From: Chaetomium olivaceum
Lineage: Eukaryota; Ascomycota; Sordariomycetes; Sordariales; Chaetomiaceae
DNA length: 64,000 bases
NCBI GenBank assembly: GCA_039881045.1
Contig: JAYWVB010000001.1
Span: forward strand, 496,001-560,000
Direction of reading: 5' to 3'
Shown in pieces: positions 1 to 8,950 of the stretch. Every line of letters begins with the position of its first letter. Positions within the stretch are counted from its first letter, which is position 1. The notes under the pieces are model-generated. The model saw only the letters and a program-made list of their open reading frames with translations. It was not told the origin of the DNA and did not search any database. A program made the translations under genes and the position numbers.

Positions 1-605
1 CGCTCCCGTGTCGTGATCTCCAGCTTCTTCTGTAGCTCCTCCAGCAGTACGTCTGTGCAGTCAACGCAAACAGGGTGGTCGATATCGGAGCGGGCAGAGA
101 GTATCTCGAAAAGCTTAGTAATACGCTCCATCTCGTACGACTTGTTGGCATCCTCTTCGTCTTCGGGACTGTCGGTGGCGCCTGTCGGCGTTGGAGAGGT
201 ATGCTGCAGCTGTTGATTCCTCTGCAAGGCCGAGTTTGGCGGCGCTATTTGGGACTCGGTAAGGAAGATGAATGACATAGCAGAGTTATCGCGAGCGTGG
301 CCATCGCCCCGACCAGGCCCCCCATGACGTTTGAATATCGGCGGAGGCGCATTCCGAGCTGCTCGTTCGTATGTCGCCTTCCGGGTACGGTCTTGTGAGT
401 GGAGCGTTCGGGGAGTGGCTGGTTTCTTTGGACCCTGTTGTGAATGCGTCGCTATGGAACAAGAAGAAAAAATAAGCTTCAAGGTCCTTGACATTGGACA
501 TGTTCTTCGGAGCTGCTTACCGACGAGCAAGTCATATGCTGCGGGATTCAGGTCCTCCAGCGAACCGTCAAGGCGGAGCGGAGTACGGCATTTTTGGCAA
601 TACAT
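1..605 (-). CDS. ATG6: Atg6/Vps30 (beclin-1), N-terminal part, cut by the left window edge
   Basis: Beclin-1 family core subunit of the autophagy and vacuolar-sorting PI3-kinase complexes (partners Vps34, Vps15, Atg14 or Vps38). Exons read on the minus strand are 605..521 and 451..1, joined by a 69-nt GT-AG intron (GTAAGC donor, CCATAG acceptor); about 178 residues are visible. The protein starts MYCQKCRTPLRLDGSLEDLN, the conserved CxxC N-terminus of fungal Atg6. Exon 2 carries SFIFLTESQ followed by ERITKLFEILSARSDIDHP and VCVDCTDVLLEELQKKLE, the block just before the coiled coil in beclins. The coiled coil and the C-terminal membrane-binding domain lie outside the window. The start is the first ATG before the CxxC motif. 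It is divergent from VTI1. Identification is by recognised family motifs. Confidence 0.9.
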   Translation of the reverse strand, partial: MYCQKCRTPLRLDGSLEDLNPAAYDLLVGKQLRRTCPMSRTLKLIFSSCSIATHSQQGPKKPATPRTLHSQDRTRKATYERAARNAPPPIFKRHGGPGRGDGHARDNSAMSFIFLTESQIAPPNSALQRNQQLQHTSPTPTGATDSPEDEEDANKSYEMERITKLFEILSARSDIDHPVCVDCTDVLLEELQKKLEITTRE

Positions 606-1291
606 GGTTAGTAAAGCCCATGCCGGGGCTAGCGGGGATTGATGGCAGTCGTATGCGATGTGATACCAGTTTGGTAGTTCACAAGTGGTTTGGTGTTTCT
701 TGATACATTTCGGTACTCGGGAGACTAGAGACTGGAGCCTGTCAAGTCAACGTCACTCACTGACAGCCCGAAGGTCACTCCCACCCACACAGTCCAGTCC
801 CACTGAAGGCCCCTTGCAGCCACCCCTGTCGCTGATGGATAACCCCTGTCCACAGTGCCTTGTTCCCGTGTGATCGTCATGTGGCACGTGCATGGCTCCT
901 GACTGGTCCCGGGTTTGGTGAACTCCCGCAACCAGGCAACCTGAAAGGCGAAGCAACGCAATGCTCGGCTTGGGACTTGCCAACTTCATCATCCACCAAC
1001 GACGACACCCTCCACCGAACCACTTGAGTGACGCAACAGCACTCATCCCGCAACACAAGATTCCAGCAGCATCGAACCTTCAGTCAAAGGTACAGACATA
1101 AACTGTGGCCCTCCTTGCCTCGATACCCTTGCGATCCGAGAACCAGCCTCTCCCAAGCGCCAACAGGCTGCATCTTCAGGCTCAGCATCGCATTACTTGT
1201 GCTGCTTTGCATCGACGTTTACGAGCGATTCATTGACGGCAACTGTCTTTGCGGCCCGGACCCTTGAACGTGCCATTCTCTCCGACTCAAA
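606..1291. promoter_or_regulatory. Divergent ATG6/VTI1 promoter interval
   Basis: A gap of 686 bp between two divergently transcribed genes. Short open frames here show no family likeness and no matching intron structure. The stretch should hold both promoters and 5' UTRs, but I recognise no specific factor site. Confidence 0.5.
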
Positions 1292-2097
1292 ATGGCCACC
1301 CCGCTCGACACCGACGCCGGCACTGAGCTGTTCAAGCACTATGAGACCGAATACCAGCTGGTTCAGGCGGACCTAGTGCAAAAGCTCGACCAGATCGTGG
1401 AACTGTCAGGGGAGCCGAGGAAGGCGGCGTTGAGTGCCGCTGAGCGGGCGCTGGAAGAGACGGGAGAGCTGGTCGACCAGATGCAGATGGAAAAGCAGAA
1501 CGTACCCTCAACACAGCGTTCCGCCATCAACCGGCGGTTGCGCGACTACAAGACGGACGTTGACGGCTACCGGCGGAAGCTGCGGACCCTAGCAGACGAT
1601 AAGAGTGCCCTGTTCGGTTCTCGGTATACCGATAACCCAGGGTCCTCATCGGGAGATGCTCACTTTGAGCAGAGGCAACAGTTGCTGTCGGGTACGTCTG
1701 CCAAGCTTTTGTTCCCAAGCCGACGACACAAGGCTGACTTATTGTTCTACAGGCACGGATCGCCTCGACCGCAGCACACAGCGGCTCAAGGCTAGCCAGG
1801 CGCTGGCGAACGAGACTGAGGCGATCGGGGCCAACACACTTGCGCAGCTGCAACAGCAGCGCGAGACCATCGACCACACTACCAGGGTCCTGTATGAGAG
1901 CGAAGGCTATGTTGATCGCAGCATCAAGAGCCTCAAAGGGATCGCTCGTAGGTATGACGTTCTTGCATTCGCGCGGCCACTATGACGAGGCCAGCTAACG
2001 TCTCTCCAGGATGGCTACCAATCGGGTGATCACCATCGCCATCATCACGGTTCTGGTTCTTCTCATCATTGCCGTTATCTTCAGCAAGTTCAAGTGA
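1292..2097 (+). CDS. VTI1: Vti1-type v-SNARE (Qb-SNARE)
   Basis: Qb-SNARE for Golgi-endosome and vacuole fusion. Exons 1292..1691, 1753..1951 and 2010..2097 give 228 residues, close to the usual Vti1 length of about 215-230. Residues 1-100 form the N-terminal helical domain (FKHYETEYQLVQADLVQKL and the downstream RLRDYKTDVDGYRRKL block). The SNARE helix follows, with LANETEAIGANTLAQLQQQ and RETIDHTTRVLYESEGYVDR. A single C-terminal membrane anchor (VITIAIITVLVLLIIAVIF) ends the protein and is encoded by its own last exon. The introns are 61 and 58 nt, both GT-AG. The SNARE register and tail anchor make the family assignment firm; the Vti1 subgroup rests on the N-domain and the conserved IARR-to-TM junction. 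Confidence 0.92.
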
Positions 2098-2466
2098 TTG
2101 TTTTATAGCGGGCTAGTGTTTCATGCATGTCGAATTCAGGCGATTGGGCGATTCGGGCTAGAAGGAGTTTCTCGGTGTTCTTTGAATGAAGGCGGCCTTG
2201 GTGCTGACTCGGCAACCCGGAACAAGGAGGGTTCGAATCAAGTTTCAACGCCGTGGGCAGCCGTCTCAGCACCGGCACTAATAATGTACAAGGTCAACAA
2301 TTTTTATATGACGAGTGAACTATATGTTGCATGGCTAGTACCTTGGAGAACGTCGCGGATTCCTGCATGCATCATTCGTTATTTGTACTGTATAGTGATA
2401 AGATACGAATCTTGAAGGGACTTGTTAAAGCCAAAGTCCTGTTATGTTATCAAACATGCTTTCATC
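2098..2466. other. VTI1 3' flank
   Basis: 369 bp of AT-richer sequence after the VTI1 stop. It probably contains the 3' UTR. No other gene or repeat is recognised. Confidence 0.4.
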
Positions 2467-2548
2467 GGGCACGTGGTGTAATGGTACATATCAGGGACTC
2501 TCATTAACGGGCACCCCTGAGTAGCTGGTTCGATTCCAGCAGTGTCCA
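2467..2548 (+). tRNA. tRNA-like Pol III gene, possibly tRNA-Glu(CTC) with a 9-nt intron
   Basis: A perfect A box (TGGTGTAATGG, 2474-2484) and B box (GGTTCGATTCC, 2527-2537) are correctly spaced and followed by a T5 run, the Pol III stop signal. The T arm is GCTGG-TTCGATT-CCAGC. The acceptor pairs GGGCACG with AGTGTCC, with one G-U and one terminal mismatch. The best anticodon-loop fit with U33 is C-T-CTC-A (anticodon at 2500-2502), leaving about nine intron bases (2504-2512). That fit needs two extra bases after the D stem and an A-C mismatch in the anticodon stem. It may therefore be a diverged tRNA-Glu or a decaying copy. The Pol III signals are directly seen; the isotype is inferred. Confidence 0.5.
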
Positions 2549-2551
2549 ACC

Positions 2552-2556
2552 TTTTT
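2552..2556 (+). terminator. Pol III terminator of the tRNA-like gene
   Basis: A run of five T residues starts four bases after the discriminator base, the standard RNA polymerase III termination signal. Confidence 0.6.
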
Positions 2557-2783
2557 ACTTAACACAGTATTCTGTCCCGTTCGTTATGTACACTTACAGC
2601 CTTGCCTTGTGAAGTCACTGCCCCACCTCTTGTAACCACCGTGCGCAAAATTATCCCAATCACACTGTAGCAACCATCGACAACTTGAGGAAACGCGACT
2701 CGACTTCAACTTATCTCAACATCTCGTAAACCCGGCGCAACCAAACCCGCCCAGCGTCGCAGAAAAGCGGCCATGCGAGCGTC

Positions 2784-5700
2784 ATGGAACCCCCAACCAA
2801 GCGCCCGCGATTCGGCCCCGCGCCCTTCGAGCATCCCAACGACCCGCACAACGACCCCAACTACGAAGACCCGGAAGCCGACGAGCTGAACGAGCGCCCC
2901 GAGACCGTCAATGCCCGCCGCGACCCAGCCGCCCGCCTCGAGCGCTCGCGCGCCTTTGCCGCGTTCAAGCTAAAATCTGCCTTCGAGCGCATCTTTGAGA
3001 AGTACGAGCGGGACTTTACAGGGGTCGGAGATGAGATTGATCTGAGGACGGGCGAGATTGTGGTGGATAATGGGCATGTGCATTCGCTGAAGGATGCGGA
3101 GCTGGGCGGGGCTGAGGAGGAAGAGGAGGAGGAGGAGGGGATGCGGTTGGGGGTGGGGATGGGTGTCGGAGGCTGGGTCCCTGAATGAGGAGGAGAAGAT
3201 GCTGAGGGGGAAGGTGGATAATAGGCTCAGTCGCGTTGGGGGGGATGCGCTACCGTCAATGCCTTCTCAGGTTGGTGCGCCGCCTTTTCCTGTGGATGTA
3301 TGGTCCTCGCCGACACCGATGTTAGGGGGGCCAATGCTGGGAGGGCCGCCGCTGGGGTCGTCGGGCATGGTGTACCCGGGTCAGATGTCGCCGTTCGGGC
3401 TGCCGATGCAGTACGGCACGCCGATTTTGATGCCGACCACAGATCCGACCTGGAGAACCCCTGAGCTGCCGTCGCCGTTCATGAGGAATGCGCTGGACTC
3501 TGGAGACGTTACAGGCTCTGCTAGGCAGAAGAAAGCACGCCTCTCGCTGAGCGCTGCTCGCGAGCAGGATACCGGGGACGAAGATGACATTTTTCTGGAT
3601 GTGTCGCGCAACAAGCAGAGCGTGGAGCCTGCGGTAAAACAGAAGGTTTTTTTGCCTCGCCCTCCGCCACAGGAGGCTCCGGCCAAGAGGAGAGGCAGAC
3701 CGCCGGGAACGGGGCGCAAGAACGACGTCTTTCTGGACGCATCGCGCAACGATAAGGGCGTCGAGCTTACGGTAAAGCAGAAGGACCCCCTGCCCCGTAT
3801 TCCTCCAGAAGAGGTTCCGACCAAAAGGAGGGGCAGACCACCGGGAACAGGGCGCAAGAATGTCGAGAAGGCTAAGGAACCAGGAAAACACCAAATGCCC
3901 GCAAAGTCGCTAGCTGGGAAGAAAAGGATTGAAAAGGAGAGCTTGGACGATAAACCCACCACCAAACCAACACGTACCCCCAAAGAAACCTTAGCCCCAG
4001 ACCCTGGAATAGTTCCCGAAGTCGAGGGCCATGGGGCTATCTCAACTCCAGCATCAGAGGACAAGAACACAGATCCCGATACACCAGGCACGCCAATTCT
4101 TACAGCAAACCATGACACAGAAATGAGCCTAGTGAAACCGAGCGAGCCGGTATCTCCTTCACTAAGCCAGCCTGTAGCCGCCCCAGATTTGCACTGGGAA
4201 AGCTCTGGTGTATACATTACCGGCGCCGACGGCGAAGAGAAATTTGTCCTGAAACCACGTAATCAGACTTTATGGGTTGAGATCCCCATGACGGAGCGTT
4301 TTGACGCCGACTCGTTTCGAATACTTAGCCCTGAACCGAGCGAGTTGGACTCACCAAAACGTCGGGAGACCGTTCTGGATGAATCAAGTCTCCAGGTAGT
4401 CTCGACTGACCCCGGGATACGGGATGCATGCTCTTCCAAACGCGACAACAAAGCCCAAAAGGCATCGAGGGAAGCCTTCTCAAGAAACTTTGTCGATCCG
4501 GCGTATGCCTTTTCGGACGATGACCAACCCGCGTTGCCGAGAGGAAAGCCGCAACGCAAACCCAGCAAACCTAAAATCACCAAACCCACCAAAACCGCCA
4601 GCACTGAGCATGGCATACTCCGTGAAATTTCCCAGAACCTTGGTTCTGGAGCAGTAACTCCTGCACAGAAACTTACTGCGGATGAAGCCATTCAGACAGT
4701 GGGTTCCACGGTTGTTGCACCATCTCAGTCGCCAACTCGGAACCTCGGCTCAGACCATGTCGTATATCATGATAGAGGTGGCTCATCAGATTTGCCAGAA
4801 GAGAGGAGCGTGACGCGCCGTCCAGTCCCGATAAAAGAGATCTCTGAAGTGGCTGTCAACGACAAGTCCTCCCCATCCGAAAAAACGTACAGACGACAGA
4901 TGACTAGGCGGAAGTCGATCCTCGGGGCTGGCCTCCCTTTGATCATGGAGCCAGATTTGAGGGAATCACCTGCGAACTTAGAGCTGAATGTTAGCACCGA
5001 GGCGACTACAGTAGTCCCATCCCCTACAGATGAGCAGAGCCTCTTAAGGAAGGCTCAGTTGCAGAAAACCCCGGCTAGGGCAACTCATCGGCCAAACTTT
5101 CGTGGAAGAAATTCTCTGAAACCACCGGTTAGGCAGGAGATTCCCGAGACTTCACCAAGCGCCCAGCCGGCCGTCAGTCCACCAACAGCAGATGGCCCAG
5201 CGCAGATACTCGAGGTACTCGACTCAGACCCGCCGTTCTCATCAGAGGAGCAGCTCCACGCCGACTTGGGTAACCTCGAAAGAGCACCGTCCCCAACCCT
5301 GACTGATCCGTCCTCCAAACCCCAACCATCTCCGGCCCTCCCCTCACAATCTCAACAACTGCCACCAGCCCCCCATACGCCGGTGAAAGCCCCAAACCGC
5401 CGCCGCTCCAAATCCCGCCCCCCAACCTCATCCACAACAACAAAAGCAGCAACAAAACCAACCAAGAAAAGAAAAAGCACCGGCGTCCTCTCCCTCCTCC
5501 CCACCAACAACGCCGACAACGACGACGATGACGACGACGACGAGCTCTCCATCCTCAGCCCCGCCAAACCCAGCACCACCACACGCACCACCCCCCCGGC
5601 CACCACGTCCGTCTCGGATTATGGGTGCCAGGACTTGCCGGAACCAAGTCGGCGTCAGCGTCAAAGCTCAAGAGGGCCGTCCTCGCGGGTACGTCGCTGA

Positions 5701-5894
5701 ACCAGTCCCAGACCACCCCGAGCGGTAGGAAGGGGCGGAGGAGGAAGTCGGCGGCGCCGTGGACGCCGTCTTCTTCTGCTGCGAGGTTGCTGCTGGGGGA
5801 GGAGGAGCTTGTGCAGACGCCGGGGGGGACGATGCGGCGGTGTGGGGAGGGCGGGTTTAGATGCGAGAGGGAGTTCTGTTTTAGTTGTTTGTGA
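2784..5894 (+). CDS. SCM3: Scm3/HJURP-type CENP-A chaperone with duplicated AT-hooks (frame changes present)
   Basis: Centromere protein that deposits the CENP-A histone. The N-terminus (MEPPTKRPRFGPAPFEHPND), then FKLKSAFERIFEKYERDFTG and VGDEIDLRTGEIVVDNGH, matches the fungal Scm3 chaperone helix and its tail. An acidic run (E8) follows. Two AT-hooks (KRRGRPPGTGRKN) sit in a duplicated 46-residue block (3586-3861). The long middle is disordered. The C-terminus reads TPGGTMRRCGEGGFRCEREF then CFSCL, a Cys-rich tail I regard as part of this family. The reading frame changes twice: near 3120-3190 in a G-rich stretch, and near 5560-5650 before KLKRAVLAGT. Introns bridging either site would be under 45 nt with poor signals, so one-base errors or very short introns are the options. 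Total length is about 1,030 residues. The start is the first ATG of the conserved block. Confidence 0.78.
3586..3861 (+). repeat. In-frame tandem duplication of an AT-hook block inside SCM3
   Basis: Two adjacent units of exactly 138 nt (3586-3723, 3724-3861) encode 46 residues each. They start D(I/V)FLD(V/A)SRN and end with the same AT-hook KRRGRPPGTGRKN. The units differ at several codons, so the duplication is not recent. Confidence 0.9.
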
Positions 5895-6841
5895 GCTTCC
5901 TAAGGAGGGGAAAGGGGGCTTGGGGAAGGTGCTTGGGGAAGGAGCTTGGGTGATCGGGGCTGAAGGGGAGGGTAGTGGACGGGCTGTAATAATGGATTGC
6001 CTGGGAAGTTATTTGCTTGGAAGTAACATGCTTACGAGTAGCTGTTTCATAGGCTCGGGTTCCGTGGCACGCGACAGGTGGGACGATCCAGTTCCAAGTG
6101 AAGGCGGCATGCAACAGAATCGAATCGTGAGCCGTTACCCCTTTTCAGTGCACTAATAATGAGATCTTGCAACCGCCCCAGCTTGAACCCAAATAACCAT
6201 GGAAAGGATGAAGATGAGCGATATAGAGTAAAACCAGCAAACGCGGAACGCCGCTTTACCATTACGCAATAGTTCACAGCCTGCACCCTTCCCACTTTTG
6301 CAGCGGAACAACAAACGATATGCATATGGCCCGGCCCATTCAAGCCACCATCCACCACCAACCTGCATCCCTCCCTGAACCCATCCATCATCCATACCAG
6401 GTCGTAACCAAGGTAACCAAACGTACCTGCCCCATTCTCCCATCCATTTCTCGAACACCCACGCACAACCGCCCGTTTACAATTCAATTCCACCATAGTA
6501 ACGAGTAAACTCCCAAACTACAAACCCTCGACTAACTCCCCTTCCCTCACCCATCAACGGCAGAACCAATGTCGCTTGTTGCACCCGTGCGACAACGCGT
6601 AGGGGTATACGGGGGGTGATCATCAAAAACTCGGCGTGGTAATATTTTTTTGTTTTGGAGACACCGGATAATCAAATCCCATAGAAACCTCGTCTCTAGA
6701 ACGGGATAATGGCTAGCTTTCGGAACGAGGGTTTTCAGGCCGGGGCCCGCATAAACAGCCCGGGGTTTTTGCGTTGATTTGAAGATCTGGGGCAACGTAG
6801 CGCAATATGCACGGCTGGCGCAAACTTTCCTTCTCACAGGC
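5895..6841. other. Convergent SCM3/CKA1 intergenic interval
   Basis: About 950 bp between the 3' ends of two convergent genes. Open frames here show no family likeness or codon preference. The stretch near the CKA1 stop probably holds its 3' UTR. I see no RNA gene or mobile element. Confidence 0.4.
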
Positions 6842-8144
6842 TCAAGATTGCGTGCCACTGGCCAGGTACTGCTGGAGGGTCTCCGGGTCACGGATGGGGG
6901 CAAAGTAAGGGTGGGCCATGGCCTCTTTTGCGGTGAGGCGTTCCTGCGTGGCACATCACTGGTCAGTTGCGAAAATCGCATAAACGTGGCCCCTAAAAAA
7001 AACTAGCCGACACGTACCGCATGATCGTAGCGCAGCAGCTTGTCCAAAAAGTCGATGGCCTCGTTGCTGACAAAACGTTGGTTCTCTGAGTTCACAAAGC
7101 TGTGCCAGGGCTTCTTCTGAAAGCGGCCAAGGATGTCGTCATATTGGGCGTCGAGCTCTATCTCGTACTTGTCCAAGTAATCGAACAGATCGTCGGTGCC
7201 GAGCACCTTGGCGATCTTGACGAGCTGGTCGGCGTTGCTATTGCCGTGGAAGAAAGGCTCCTTGCGGAAGATCATGGATGCGAACATGGCGCCGAGACTC
7301 CACATGTCCAGGCTGTAGTCGTACTCCTGAAAGTCGACAAGCAGTTCCGGGCCCTTGAAGTAGCGGGACGCGACGCGGACATTATACTCGGTGCCCGGGT
7401 GGTAGAACTCGGCTAGACCCCAATCGATGAGGCGCAACTGAGGGGGAGGGTTAGCAAATGCGACGCGACATGTGAGCGCATGCGGAGAAGGAGAATCAGG
7501 GGGGCCGTGCCTTCTTGTTCTCATGATCGATCATAACGTTATGAGGCTTCACGTCGCGGTGCATGATGCCCTTGCTGTGGCAGTAGTCAAGGGCCTTGAG
7601 AAGCTCAAAGATGTAGTAGCGGACGTCGATGTCGATGAACTTGGGGTACAGGGTGCGGAAGTCGGTGTTGTTGACGTATTCGAAGATGAGCGAGGGCGTC
7701 TTGCTCTGCGAGTCCCGGACAACGTCGAGCAGGGCGACAATGTTGGGCCCGCCGGCCAGGTTCTGCAGGATCTTGATCTCGCGCTTTATCTTCTTCTTCT
7801 TGACGGGCTTGAGGACCTTGACGACGCATTTCTGGTAGTTAACGACGTTGATGCCCTCGAAGACCTCGGAGTATTTGCCGCGGCCTGCAATGAGAAGCGG
7901 TCAGCGGCACGCGTTCGGGTGAGAGAGCAAGGGCAATGCAAACGCACCAATCTTCCTCACGACCTCGTAATTTTCCAATACTCCCCAGCCTGCGACGAGT
8001 TAGCGATGCGACACTGGCGCGACAGAACCCGCAGCAATCAAAGAACGAGCGACGAAGGGGGGAGGCCTGACCGATGTTAACACTGTCGTAGTCCCAATAA
8101 CTACGCGGCATGTTTTGGTTGACATCGGCGTAGACGCGAGCCAT
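6842..8144 (-). CDS. CKA1: Casein kinase II catalytic subunit alpha
   Basis: Serine/threonine kinase CK2, a constitutively active tetramer subunit of nucleus and cytoplasm. Minus-strand exons 8144..8072, 7989..7948, 7884..7511, 7437..7018 and 6943..6842 give 336 residues, the normal fungal length. Visible marks are the glycine loop IGRGKYSEVFEG, the lysine in CVVKVLKPVKKKK with the CK2-specific basic cluster, the catalytic HRDVKPHNVMID, and DWGLAEF, the DWG variant of DFG typical of CK2. The C-lobe carries YDYSLDMWSLGAMFASMIF and ends RDPETLQQYLASGTQS. The third intron (7510..7438) starts with GC, not GT (AAG/GCACGG) and has a CTAAC branch site and CAG acceptor. Start: first ATG, before the conserved ARVYADVN. 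Confidence 0.95.
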
Positions 8145-8950
8145 GTTTGCGACGATGGCGCTTGGGTGCGCGCGACCTGCTGGGAACGAGTCGAGGTTGC
8201 AGGTTGGTGGTGTCGTGGGCAGGAGGGTCAGGCTGGTCAGCAAAGCCAGTGAGGGGCACACGGGCAGCATCTTTTTCGAGAGGTAACCCAGCCGCGCTCG
8301 TTTGCGCTTCCAGCCGCTTCAGGTTCTGGAACCGGGATGCCCCAGGCGCCCTGATGTTACTCCCTGATAAGGGCCCTATCTGAACCCCCCCGCAGTTCCT
8401 GCCTCAGGCCTGGCAGTTAGCCCCGCCTGTAAGCGGCTGTGCCTGCTCTGCACCACCACAAAGGGTGACGGGCATGGAACCATGGGACAACTGCCATGGA
8501 ACTGGACTGTTGAACCCAGCATGTCGGGGTGGTTGGTTTCTTCCCACCAACCCACCAAGTGAATTTCAATCAAATTTGTTGAAGATGAAATCGACTCATA
8601 CATGGAAGGAATTATCTGTAGCCAAGGTACATACGTAAGGTACCTTCATGACCGCTCTGCCACCCCTCATAGGAGGTTCCAAAGTAGGCCCGAACACGAC
8701 ATATGAGCCGATAGTTAGGGAGCTTGCCTGACCTCCTTGTACTCCATCATTGACACAGTATGTACCTCGGTAGTTAGGTACAGAGCGGATCCCTGCCCAT
8801 CGCACAGCGTTGCACCAAGGAATACCATAGGACCATAAATCCCACCGAGCTGCTTCGCGGCTCAACTCATGCTTGTCTTCTTTCACCGTCTTTTCCTGCC
8901 GCGTAACTGGGATACTACCGAATCACCGAATCGGCTTACCGTGGTTTAAG
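8145..8950. promoter_or_regulatory. Divergent promoter interval of CKA1 and the DnaJ-like gene
   Basis: About 800 bp between divergent starts. The frame of the DnaJ-like gene stays open back to an upstream ATG at 8873, so its start could be 26 codons earlier. No specific regulatory site is recognised. Confidence 0.45.

Noticed and set aside
1028..1267. 79-codon open frame upstream of VTI1
   Set aside because: Probably 5' UTR or promoter; no conserved residues and it overlaps no splice signals.
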